Shown: positions 1 to 11,700 of the stretch, piece by piece
How the letters are laid out: each line of letters opens with the position of its first letter
Position numbering within the stretch: the first letter of the stretch is position 1
NCBI RefSeq assembly: GCF_001949145.1
Contig: NW_019091521.1
Span: 948,710 to 1,012,709, forward strand
DNA length: 64,000 bases
Direction: 5' to 3'
Source: Acanthaster planci
Taxonomy: Eukaryota; Echinodermata; Asteroidea; Valvatida; Acanthasteridae
The notes under the pieces: generated by a model
The model's input: only the letters and a program-made list of their open reading frames with translations
Told to the model about the DNA's origin: nothing
Databases searched by the model: none
Position numbers and translations under genes: made by a program

Positions 1-1543
1 GGACACACCGTAACTTCTCCAAGATGGAGCACTTGTGACGTTGACGCACGGCGCCGAGTTTACCCACCCGCATGCCAATACCCGCATGCCTCTGGCCAGG
101 ACACCGGCAAGGATGAAAAAGCGTCCAAGCCGTTCCTGGAGTTAGGTTTACCATTATATTAACTCAGCAGAATCAAAAGCAGCCGGCCTAATTATGCAAT
201 TATGAAACGTGCGGAAAATGAAATCGGCCCGGCCGATTAGGCAAATAAGCGGTCGGGCGTGAAGGCCCTGCGTAAGCACTGTACGAGGACGCAGCGGCGG
301 GAAGACACAGGGGTGGTGATCAGGGGAGTTTGTATGATAATGTGACTGCCTGTCGCTCTGGCTTGGATCATCGTCGTCAGGAACAGGCCTGAAAGTCGTG
401 CGAACGTGCTGCATGAGCAGGGTAAACTTGAACTTGAATGATTTGTCTATCGAAGCGAAAGTAACTATACTGCCGGCCGGTGGAGCTGTGAAAAACTGAC
501 AGCGCCCCCCCCTCTTACCTCTCGCCCACCCCTGGTCGATACTGCACCCTTCAGCACACCGCTGTAATCAGCGCTCGTCGACTTCGGATGGGCGGCATTG
601 GCAGTTGGCAGATTTCTGCGTTCCTTACCTTCCGCCAAGGAGGAAAAAACAACTCCCGATAGAAAGGGGGAGATTAGGAACCTGATTAGCCGAGTGCAGG
701 AGGACGCGTTGGAATTAGTCGGGTAACCCCGCAGGCCGTAATATATGTTAAGATGCCACTTCAATTTCAAAACAGTCTGCGCGATTGACTCGGCGCACGC
801 ACACGCAGCCAGTTTCACGCTCCTGTAGTCACGTTGTGTTTTCAGAGAGTGTAGCGTTAAACTGACGATGTGGCGATCGGGTTGGACGACGGCCGTCAGC
901 TGCCAATCGCAGGTGCTTACCACAAGCATAGATTAGCCTTGCTTTGCCAATATGTTATGCCGTCTGGAAGCCACACAAATGCTGCGCTGGCTGTCGGCGT
1001 GGATATGCCATGGGATCACTGAGCGGCGGCTCGCAAGATGAAGACGAGGATGCAGAATGTCAGGAAAGACGACACTGGTGCCCTCCCAGCAAAGCCGATT
1101 ACAGCACGCCTTTGTGGCGATGGACCTGTAACGGTCTCTAAGCCTCATCTTTCCATCGATTCGCGCTGAGGAGTTGTATTTGCATAAGAATAAAACGAAA
1201 CTACTGGAGCCCTCTTGGCCACTTGTTGACGACTCAGCTGGATCAATCCTGAAGTATCACTTTCAACTGTTGTTTCTGCCTCTCACAGAGAGACGGTATC
1301 CTCAGAGAGAGCGATTTAAAATTTTCCTAAAGCGGCTGGCGGTACGGTTTCAGCTGCTTCCGGTGTGTTGCTTCACCCTGCCTGGTGTCTTTCGGCTCGG
1401 GGCGATTATATCAAAACTTCTTTCTTTCCAGAAGGAAAACAACCTGCGTCTACTTTTTTTTGTCCAACCATTGGTGTTGATGTAACTCGGTATTCCGCAC
1501 GGACAGTTTGTGGCGTGAGATTCGATCTACCGCATCGCACAGG
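1..1543. other. Upstream flank of the Fn14-like exon, no recognised gene
   Basis: Short open frames exist on both strands but none has a recognisable domain or a coherent set of splice sites. I see no TATA box close to 1544. The sequence just before the exon may be 5' UTR, but nothing fixes a transcription start. Confidence 0.5.
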
Positions 1544-1751
1544 ATGGGAACCATGGAGGGCTTGGTTGTCGGGAGCTGTTGCGTCCTGGCCCTGCTGGCC
1601 GTCGTCCGGGGCTTGTTGCCCGCCGCCCCCGTCCAGGAACTTTGCCCCAACGGGGAGGTGTACGACGCCGACATGAGGATGTGCGTGGACTGCAACATTT
1701 GTGATGATTTTCCGGAGACGTCGATATGCGACCAGTGTGGCACCAATTGGG
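1544..1751 (+). CDS. First coding exon of an Fn14/TNFRSF12A-like receptor (partial gene)
   Basis: The exon encodes 69 residues plus the first base of a split codon. Residues 5-25 form a hydrophobic secretion signal. Residues 34-65 hold six cysteines (C34, C47, C50, C53, C62, C65) with spacing x12, x2, x2, x8, x2, the spacing of the single cysteine-rich domain of human Fn14 (C36-C67). CxxG, the Ala-Asp pair before the second cysteine, the Asp in CxDC and the Pro in the x8 loop also match. Fn14 is a plasma-membrane receptor for the TNF ligand TWEAK and signals through TRAFs; ligand and signalling here are inference. ATG 1544 and ATG 1553 (ACCATGG, perfect Kozak) are both good starts; an in-frame ATG at 1508 would only add a polar leader. 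The donor is G|GTAGGT at 1752, phase 1. The transmembrane and cytoplasmic exons were not identified, so a secreted cysteine-rich protein remains possible. Confidence 0.72.
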
Positions 1752-2044
1752 GTAGGTGGGAACCGAGTACATTTCAAAAACCACATCTTTTAAACACCTT
1801 GGTCCGAGTTTTAAGTAAGCCTTTTTAAAATTTTATTTCCCAGCCCTATGACCTCTTAGCAACAGTTTAAGCCCTGTTTTAACAGACAGAAATTACGGCT
1901 TTGCGTTTTTTCCCAAATTTTCAGTCGGAGTTTTGCGACAAGTCGACGGGGTTTTGTTTTCCACTCATGAACCGAGAGAGGTTTCGAAGTCGAACCGACT
2001 TATTTAGAGAGTCCTAAAATGTAGATTTGTTTTTACTTGTGCAG

Positions 2045-2100
2045 GATACATGTTATACTTTCCTAGGTTCTTTCTTACTACGCGCAAACGGCTGATGTAA
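2045..2100 (+). CDS. Weak candidate terminal exon for the Fn14-like gene
   Basis: A strong-looking acceptor (T-rich tract ending TTGTGCAG at 2044) is followed by an open frame that joins the phase-1 donor at 1751 in frame. It runs 18 codons to TAA at 2098-2100. The tail begins GYMLYFPRFFLTT and ends RKRLM. It is too short to be a normal transmembrane plus TRAF-binding tail, so it would give an 87-residue, probably secreted, product. It could equally be chance or an alternative isoform. Confidence 0.15.
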
Positions 2101-5100
2101 CGCGACCGACATTGATCGCTTTATCCCGAATTCCTGCATTTAAGTACCGTGCGAGCTGTAAGCTGACTAACCTCTTGGGATTCCATTTTTTTTTTCGATT
2201 CCGGCTTGTTTTCGTTTGTTTGTAGTATCAGAGAAGTCTCAAATTGCTTCGGGTGGCTGTTGATAGATTTTTAGGCTTGGCGGTCGACTGGAAATACACA
2301 GATATCTCGGATTTCATCTCAGTAAAACTTAACTTGCTGACACTCACAATGTAGCCCAGGTCTCCTTTACGTGGAAAAACAGGAGAGAGATGAAGTATAT
2401 ATGGGCGTGTGCAAGTGCACACACAAACATCCCCATCTAAGTTGCCATGGCAACGCATTCTGAACGGGAAGGCCTATCGTGGCCAGCCGTTACACGCTTA
2501 TAAACAGGGAGAATCCGTGGGTGAAAATATATAATCAATCAATACCTTGTGGCCTCTTCCTTGTCACCTCAAGCCAACCAAAATTTATTTTCAAAAAAAA
2601 AAAATCGATCTCAGTCTGAAGTCCCCACTGGTCCCGCGTGCAGCTGGCAGAATGATCAGTGCGTTTTCAAGCCCCCCCCATAAGCAAACACAGTTGAGAT
2701 GGATGGTGCTATTCATCTGGTGTCGGTCCACGGGGGGTCTTGTAAAATAGTTCAAAAGCCCTGTCACAGCAGCAAATTTGGAACGTTTGTGGGCGCCGAA
2801 AACTTTGACAAAAAAATTATATATTTCGACAGGTCAGCAGGCGAAGAAATCAAAATGAGATAGGTGTGTTCGAGTTTATTTGTGGAGTGCGGTGACTCGT
2901 TTGTTGACGATAGACTTAATATGACACCGTGTCGGATCAGCTGACGTGAAATATTTGCTGTAGTAAATGACATTCCGACAAAACGTGATCTTGAACAAAG
3001 AAAAACGGGGGGGTGAGGCATGTTGAGAAACTGAATAATGAAAATACCGTCGACTAGGAGAACTAATCATGAATCATAATGAAATTTTCGGTGTAGGCCT
3101 ATTCTAATTGCGAGATAGTCTGTGCCCCTGTAAAGATTGGATTCTGCGCGTGTTACTGCGAATAAGTCAAGAACTAAGTTTAATTAAACAATAAGGGGTT
3201 GTTAAATATGGCTAGATCACCGTCATTTACAATTGCAATATTGTTTATCGACATTTTCAGACGTTTGCTATATTTTGAGGACTCTATACAGGGCAAGTGA
3301 CATTTTATGTCGATACCGGTTATTAATTACATTTTTGTCATGAAGCGTGCATGGCAAACATCTAATCCTATGATAGTTTTAGATTAAATCCAGTTGATAG
3401 CGGCTTGATTTTATTTTCATTTATTTACTTATTTCAATTTGCTTTTGCTCCTACATTTTAATTCTTTGTGAATCAATGTGTGAATGATTTAAAATGGATA
3501 AATTACTGACGAAAGGTGTCATCCTTTGCCCCATAAACATTATTGAACATGACATATTTATTCTATCCCTCCCCAAAGCACGTTAAAAAAGTTACGATGT
3601 ACATGTATGTGAAATGGACACGCCGCCGCCGAATCCATCAAATTTCAATTGCAAATGGTAATGAGATTTGGGGGGAAGCAAGTTCCCTCAAGCGCATGAA
3701 TTCATGTACTGTAGGTCGTAAGGCTTGACAGTGCCTCGCTGATGTGTGTGTGTTCCAAAATACCACAGTTGCATCACTCGCCGACTGTACGCGGGCACAT
3801 ACAGCCCTTTCCACGTTTGGGACCGAACACCTAGTACCATTTGCGCCGGAGGTGTTTTCCAATCAGTCCAACGATCTCCGTGCCTTGAGCTAATTTCTTT
3901 TTTTTAATGATAACATAAAAAAGCAGGTGCGAAATACAGTTTCCTGAAAGCGCGGTCTCTCCAGATATTCCTATTTGATACATGTATGTGCGATTAAAAT
4001 TTACGCTCCACGGACCGTGAGGCAACATCATAGCACAAGCGGTTGCGCAGCCTTTTTTTAAACCAGCCCATAGCAACTCACATTCGCCCGCTGTATGCGT
4101 TCCTCAAATGTCAGTACATGTGTAGTTGGAATGAGCCCCCTGTGCCCAAAAGTCCATTAACTGGAATACCGCAGAAGGACGTTTGCCGGATTAAAATGCT
4201 GCTTTGTTCCTCCGAGTCGGTCCATTAAACCATGCCACTTATTAAACCCAATACCGAGTTTGAAATATGCTATGAATTATTATTATTTCCCTGCCGGCAA
4301 TGTTATCATGAGATCTAGCGCTAAAGGTCATGTAAATTGCCCCTGCCTTGTACATGTATGTCATTTCTGCAGTCAGTATGCTTTAGCGTGCGGCATACCG
4401 GACTTGCACTTCATTGTTACCGGTATATCACTCAAGGTCTTGTACTTTCCCTTCATTGCGTGCAAAATGCATGCATGTGAAGTAATATCCTATTACAGAT
4501 ATGCGTTGCATTGATCCACCGGAGGGGGGGGGAGAGTACGAAGAGACACAAAAGGAGGGGAAAACAGATCCATAGTTTCAATTGTCATCTCGCCTGGCAG
4601 CCATGAGTGGGCTTTATTGTTTGGTATGGAAATCAGCCCCCCCCACCGTTCACACATGCACATTGCGCTTTCATTACAGGAATTAAGATGGCGAGTCACG
4701 CCCATCGATTGTCGTTCCATCGGTCTGAATTTGAACTGACCAAAGGTCATGGGTCGACAGGCGCATAGAAGCAGTAATAGACAGTCACTCCAGCAGAAGC
4801 GATGGGGAAATACACCTACAGTAAAGGACAGATGTAAATTGATAGACATAACAACATGAACAGCTGAAGTATATTAAAACAGCCAAGACAGTGTACCAGT
4901 AATGTACATGTACAGCACAGTGGTATTGGTGGGGACAGTAAACTAATCAGCAACAACAGCTACGTGAAATATGGCATAGCAAGAATAGGAGTAGATTCAT
5001 TGGCTTTAGCATTGGGAATATTGTTAACTACTACAGCAGTAACATAGTGGTGTGCCTATAGCTCTTTGCTTACACCACTTAAGCAGCAGCAACGGTACCT

Positions 5101-5199
5101 ATTTTATAGTCCACCTCATAATTATTCACGCGCAAATTGTGGCACGTCATTGGCCGATTTCGCCGCACGTCCGAGAAACCTAACTGATAGGCGCCCAGG

Positions 5200-5207
5200 T
5201 GACGTCA
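5200..5207. promoter_or_regulatory. Consensus CRE palindrome (TGACGTCA)
   Basis: Exact 8-bp cAMP-response-element consensus TGACGTCA, preceded by an E-box-like CAGGTG. No gene start is evident nearby, so function is unproven. Identical octamers occur at 46528-46535 and 55784-55791. Confidence 0.3.
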
Positions 5208-8200
5208 TCTCAGTGAGCTGCGCGTCGCAGTATTGTTTTTCTCAAGTAGCATCAAAGATTCCCTATGGAACCCGCCTCATAGACATGCAGTCTGTGACAT
5301 GTAATCTTTCCGGAACCAGTCTGCTGTTTTAGTCCCTGGTAACAAGTATGTAAGGCTTTGTCCGAACATAGAGCCGGTCCGAATTACCTGGCTGTGGCCC
5401 AAAATTATGTACAAGTCTATGTAATGGCCGCGGCCAGTTCTCATAAAGTTTTGTTTTGAGCCTCAGCCAAGTGATTCGAAAACGGCCTAAAGACGTATTA
5501 CAGAGTGTTAAAACCAGACTATTTCAACTCTGTTGCCACGACACACGGCACTCTGCAGCTCGAGAAACAGATTGTAGGTTGTACAATTGTACGTTGTACA
5601 GATTGATATATTGTATGCTGTCTTTTAATCTGTCAATTTGTAGATCTTGTCATGAATATTCATATGATATATCGGGAAGTATAGTTGACCTAGACCTGGG
5701 GACCAGTAGGGGTTGAAAACCAAATCTATAGTGGACCAAGCCGGGAATCGAGCTCGGACTGAAGAGATGAAAGGCGAGGAAAGAACACACGCCAAACCAT
5801 GCATATTTATATTTGCTGTATTTACATGATACAGCGGTCGAGTATATATAAGATAACCGGAGGGGAACGCCTTTGCTGCGATGGTAGCTCTCTTACGCTC
5901 GTATTCTTAAACGTGAGAGGCGTATTTGGGCAAATCACTAGTAACAACCAACCTATACATAGCTCTATGATCTGTACATAGCCTTCGCGCAACTAGGGCA
6001 ATTGTGTCGGGGGGCACCCGGGGTATACTCATTTTTATAGGGGGACACAAAAAGACAATGAGGTGCAGAGGTTGTTCACGGATTTCAAATGGCGGGAAGG
6101 GGGCACACGTAGTTACGCTACTGGTATGTACATGTAGCTCTATGCAACCAACACTGTCTGGTAGAAGAGGGGGATTTAAACGCGCCCGCAGCACGCAGCC
6201 GCGCGTTAGTGCGGCACAACCACAGTAGTGGATTCTAATGGTCGCTGGATTTGTCTGTAATAGCTACACTGGCAACAAGATGACATATAGGAGGAACAGA
6301 CACAACAGCGTTTGTGAAAAAAATGAATTGAAGTGAAATGTCTCATCGGCGGTTACAACTCGATGGATACACAGCGCATTGGCAGTTTGGCAGTGAAGTA
6401 GCAAGCAGCTGCCGAACGTACGTAGCAACAACACAGAAACGGCAGCATCACTTTCAGTCACTAATAGACAGGGGCTCTTTGGCCAAGCTAAGACGACTGT
6501 TTGGCAGCTGAAGAAATAGTTACCACGTGTGAACCTGCACCCGACAACCTCGTCTATACGATCGCCCGGTAAAAAACAATATCGAGAGTGAAAACACTCT
6601 AAAACCATGCATCAACACAGTGCACTCGGTCGCAAATCACGCATGAATCTCAGCAGCTCCCGTCGCTGAACGATAAGCCACGTCAGGCGCGATCAGTAAC
6701 ATGACTTTGCTCATCGCGATCTTCTCAATCTCCTCAGTCATTCTGTTGCAATCAGAACATCATGGTTATTTTTTATCACAGTCCCTCTTCGGCTTCATTC
6801 CTTCGTCATGCCTCAGTGATTCCGCGCGATGTTCAAAAATTGAACGAAGTCCATGCTTGCGTCTGCCACCCACCAATTAATAAGTGCAACCCCATTCGAT
6901 GTTACGGAGTATTGCTTGACCAATTATAGCTGTCAGAGAAACGGATATGTCTGTCCAAGGATTTCCCCTGTCACCAACAAGGAACAATATTTCAATATCT
7001 CTTGGTTGGTCTGACGGTGTTTTTGGCTTATTTTATTTTCAAAGTGGATGTTTCCCGTGTCGACGTGGTAGTCTGCGTTCCGATTAAAGGCGACCTTTCG
7101 TCGCACGGGGTCAGCTTGCGACCAACTGCTAACGGCCAGCGGCCAATAAATACCCGATGTGATCCTGACGCAGGCCATTAATTAAAGATCTTATTGGGTG
7201 CCGGGGTGACAGGAAATGGTCGTCTGCCGTCTTGATTACGCTCATCAAGAACTCATAATTAAAAGCGCGCGTTGCCGAGGGAGACACTCTGCGCAGTTTT
7301 ACACGACAGTGCACGATTGGCACTGAGTGGCCATGTTGAAATTTGCCGCGTCAGTATTCTCGCCCAAGGGAATGTTTGATTTTGAGGCGTGATTGCTTTT
7401 TTTGTTTGATTTAACTGAGGATAACTTTTTTGCTGTCAATTCGGCTCGGTGTGTGTGTGTAGATGTAATTGAAGACCTTGGTTTAATGAAGAGGCTGCTG
7501 GTTGCATCGACGCCGTGTGGAATACAGACTGCGGAGAAGTACGGTAGTGTTCAAATCGACGTTTCGTTCGTGATCATTTTCAAGATAAGCATGTCTTGTT
7601 ATAGATTCCCAAGCTGACGACGTAGCTCAAACCTCAGGAGAAACCGGGTCTAGTCTAGTCTGTGCATTTGTTTCCACGCACTTTGCGATGTCAATGGCGA
7701 ATGGCGAGCCCCGCGTTTTCGTTTCCCATTGCACTATGCACTGCTCATGGCCTTAGTTCCAAACAGAGCCTTCAATAATGTCACCACTCGGATCGATACT
7801 GGCATTGACGGAGAAGTCGCCGCTGCTCGCGGCACACACGCATGCCGGCTACAAACCCGCAGATTGTTCTCCCGGCCGAAATCATTTGATGCAGCCGACC
7901 GGTCGACGCGGTGCTGGTTCAAGAGCAAAATTAAAATGCGCCGGTGAAGGACGTTGGGGGAGTATCGGGGGAAAATAAAATGCAGCCAAGTGTACGCAAG
8001 CCGAAGGTTCTTGCTTATTCCTCGGCTTTGGCAATGCTAATCCGAATGATGATGGTGGTGATGCCAAAGTCGTAAAACGTTCGATATTGGGAGCCCGTGG
8101 GCGTGTGTCGAAACATGCCGAGTGCGTGGTCTGGCATAGGTAACGACTTCCCTTATTGGCACGCGGGTAGCGAGGAACGACTCAGAAGAAAGACATGGAG

Positions 8201-8646
8201 TTTCCGAGGAAAGGTGTCGCTTCCGAAGGGGGGATCCGCCATCTAGGGTGCGCCGACGCTGAGTTTTGCTCGAACTAAATTGTCTCCAGGGGGCAAAATG
8301 GCGCGTGGAACGAGTGGCTTTCGAGAGTTGTGCGCAAGCATTTAAAACTTCGGTTTCAAACCGAGGGTGCGTGTGCCTTTTGCTGACGTAAAACCAACAC
8401 TGGGTGTTTGAGCGGTACTCAGAAATCCCAGAATGTTGCCTTTTTTGTTTTGATTTTTTTTAGCCAGTCGCGCCAGCCCCGGGCGAATGGCTGGCAGGTG
8501 CGGAGGCGCGGGCCAAGTATAAAAAATTGATAACTGTAAGAGTGCACGACACCTGTGGGGACGAAACCCTGACCTTGGATCCAGTGTCCGACGGGTAATC
8601 CGATGGGCGGTTACCTCAGATGTGCCTGTACGGTTGATTGCCACAT

Positions 8647-8756
8647 ACTTGATTGATAAGGCGCTTGGGTGATGCATGCAGAGGTTTTAGGTTTTTAATG
8701 TTTTAAAAACTTTCATAATACTTGACTGATAGGCCTAAGGCACTTGGGTGTTTCAT
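8647..8756. repeat. Degenerate direct repeat, two units about 72 bp apart
   Basis: A unit of the form ACTTGAYTGATA, then AAGGCRCTTGGGTG and an ATGYA-type tail, occurs at about 8647-8680 and again at about 8719-8756. The second unit has a short insertion after GATA. The pair looks like an old tandem duplication. Confidence 0.35.
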
Positions 8757-11700
8757 GTAGGTATTTTGCCTCGTTTTTTTCTTTCACAGTCTATATCCGT
8801 CTCCATTCTTCCCGACCCCCCTTTTCTCTGATTGATATGCAAGTTCCTAGAGCTAGACCCGCACAATTGACTTGCTTGTCATTTCCTGTTGTTATGTGGC
8901 TCTATAACTTTGCCCGGCCAGAACGCATCCTTCATGAATAGATGATGACGTAGACGGCGGGGAGAGAGGGAGTTGTAGAACATTGTGGCATGGCCGGGTG
9001 TTTTGGCGAATTCGATTACGCCACCCGGCATCTCTCTCCCTGAGTCCGGCGGGTTATTACATTATCGGCCGGCACTCGGCCAGCGGGTAGTGGTACGAAA
9101 AATGTGTACGGTGTGAGCTCCAACACTACGGAGCTGTGATTTCCTCACCATCCAGAAATGCTAGATTTATATTCATGTTATTCATATAATTCTCATGCGT
9201 GAAATGTGAAAGTTTCGACTTTGCGATGCGCTCCTTACTTCGTAATGCCACTCCCGGACAGAAAGCGATTTGCTTGAGTTATTGCCCAGGAAGGTTTTGA
9301 GACTAGTCAAAGTTGATAGTGCTCCCATATCAGCCGAACAGACGATTGCATTCTTATTAAAGTGTCCTCAAGGAGAGACACCTGTGTGGCATTCTCGATC
9401 GTTACAAGCCCCGTAAACATGCACCCCTTTGAGCCGCTACAGTTCCAGGTTCATTTGCCCCGAAGACATCCCTAAGATCATCTTAACTCAGCGGGCAATG
9501 TAGGACTCAGTTACTGCATAGTGCCCCTCCCCCAAAAATGGCCAATTAAAGCAATCAACTCGTAGGTGTCCGTTTACCCAGGATGGATGGGAAGCTGCCA
9601 TACCAATGTCTTCCTGGAAGAGAAACGCTTTACAGCTGGCTTCACTCCCTTGAACTGGAACCCACGACCCACACAGAATGACCGAGACATCGTACTATAG
9701 AGACAGCCACGCCACAACTCACCTTGGAATGCATAAGTTAAATGCAATAAGCATACAACCCTTTTGGAGTCCTGTCCTTAATGCATGTAACAGGGAAAAA
9801 ATGTAAAATTAAATATTATTTTCACCTGAGCATTAAAACACCTTGAGTTCTGTACTGTGCTTCAAACTAACGGATCAGCCCTAACAGTTCACAGTATCCA
9901 TGTAACAAAGAGTCCATATTGAGAATATGCATTGCAAATAATGACCTTTCTATCTTCAGGCAATATGCGCGTTATTCCTGCAATATTTCTGCAATAAACG
10001 AAGCCACTTGCCTGAAATATAATTTCTGGATTGGCCAAATGCCCTTTAAGCTATCCCAAAGTGTTGCCCAATTAATCAGCCGTAGTTTAGGCGCAATTAT
10101 AACGTCGCGTGAAATGTATTATTTCCTGAAGGTCATGAGTCATGAACTTTGTTTGGCTCTCACCATTCCTTGCATTAAAATATACCAGTATTTCAGCCTC
10201 GGGTTAAGTTATCTCCAGTTTGAGTAGCCATGGTTGAGCAATTAGCACAATAGCAAACAGCAGGCATATTTCAGTTTATAACTGTGCCCGTATACTCGTA
10301 GACAAGACTTGCGTTGGTTTTCCTCTTTCTTTTTGTGTTACTTTTATACTTTGTTTGATATTTGTTTTATTGTTTATTTTTTGTTTCAATAATTGAATGA
10401 TTGGATCGTCTGGATATGTTCTGGACCAAAGTACGATTTGTCGTCGAATTACTGAGGGAGTCAAGCCCACTACCATAACGATCTGTTGATGATCGTGCAA
10501 TACCAAAGGAAGTACATGTACAGTCGTGCGCACACATTACAAGCGAGAGTGCGTGCCAAACGAGGAAATGCGGTAATTTCACTGCGCGTTGTCCGGGAGA
10601 ATGACCATAAAAATCAACTGCCTTATTGGACCTCACACCACTCTCCCCTGCAATTCAATTATGGGCCCCGCAAGAAAGTCACCACCTCTTTAATGTGGAA
10701 AATACATTGACCCACATGCACTAAGCCGGCGCAATTTGGAAAGCAAATCTGCCCGGCAGAACGCAATTTAGCTGGGGGCCCGGTCGTGTGTGCTTTGGGG
10801 AGTCTCGTTCAAACAGAGCCAGAACGTGGTCTGGGTGAACGCGTCGATGAAACACTACCCTCCGTCCGTTTCATTTACGTGCAACGATCCGCAATCATGG
10901 GCTGCCTTACAGAGTCCGCCAAGTAACAGTTGCACACGGCTAGGAGGTCAATGAGGGAAACAAACTAAGGGAGAAAAAGGCCCAGCAAAGAGCGGGAAAT
11001 AAGCGAGATTGCAGAGGAAATGACGGGAAATGCAAACATGTTGGCACCCACACCTTCAAACAGCTGGCACTTTCACAAAATTGGGAATATATTGACGTCC
11101 GCGGGGACTCGCCTCCCGCCAGCATTGTCATACTTGAAGAGGGGATTGGTCGTGTTGATTGTCGGAAGGAATGACCGTAATTGATTGCTGACGACAAGGA
11201 AATGGCCAACTAATTGTATTTGTGGTCTGGTGCCGTTTCCTGCTTCAGAAGCATGAGAAATATCTGACGAGAACCATAGTTAAACTACCTCGTTATGCAC
11301 TACATTTATGGTCGTTGAAATAATTTCAAATTCGTCTTGGCACCCTCCTATCTCTTGAAGCTTTTTTTAGGTTTGGGGTCTTTTGCTACTACAGAGAATT
11401 GGCCTTAAGCGACTCTGATGCATTATGAGAATTAATTTCCACCTGTGCATCCTGTGTTGTTCTTATTGAAGTTGATTGATTTCTTTCCTGGGATTGAGGC
11501 AGAGAGTGTATCCCACAGAGAAACCTCTTCCAGAAGTTTACAAACAGTTTCTTTAGCGGCTTAATATACCCATCCACGTCCAAAGCCCGGAAAGGATTAA
11601 ACAGTTTTAATCCCAACCGCCACAACGGACGCTGAGGTTTCAACCGTTGTTGCCTCAAGGCAAGACCAACGGAACGATCAACTCAAAGCGTTCACCATAG

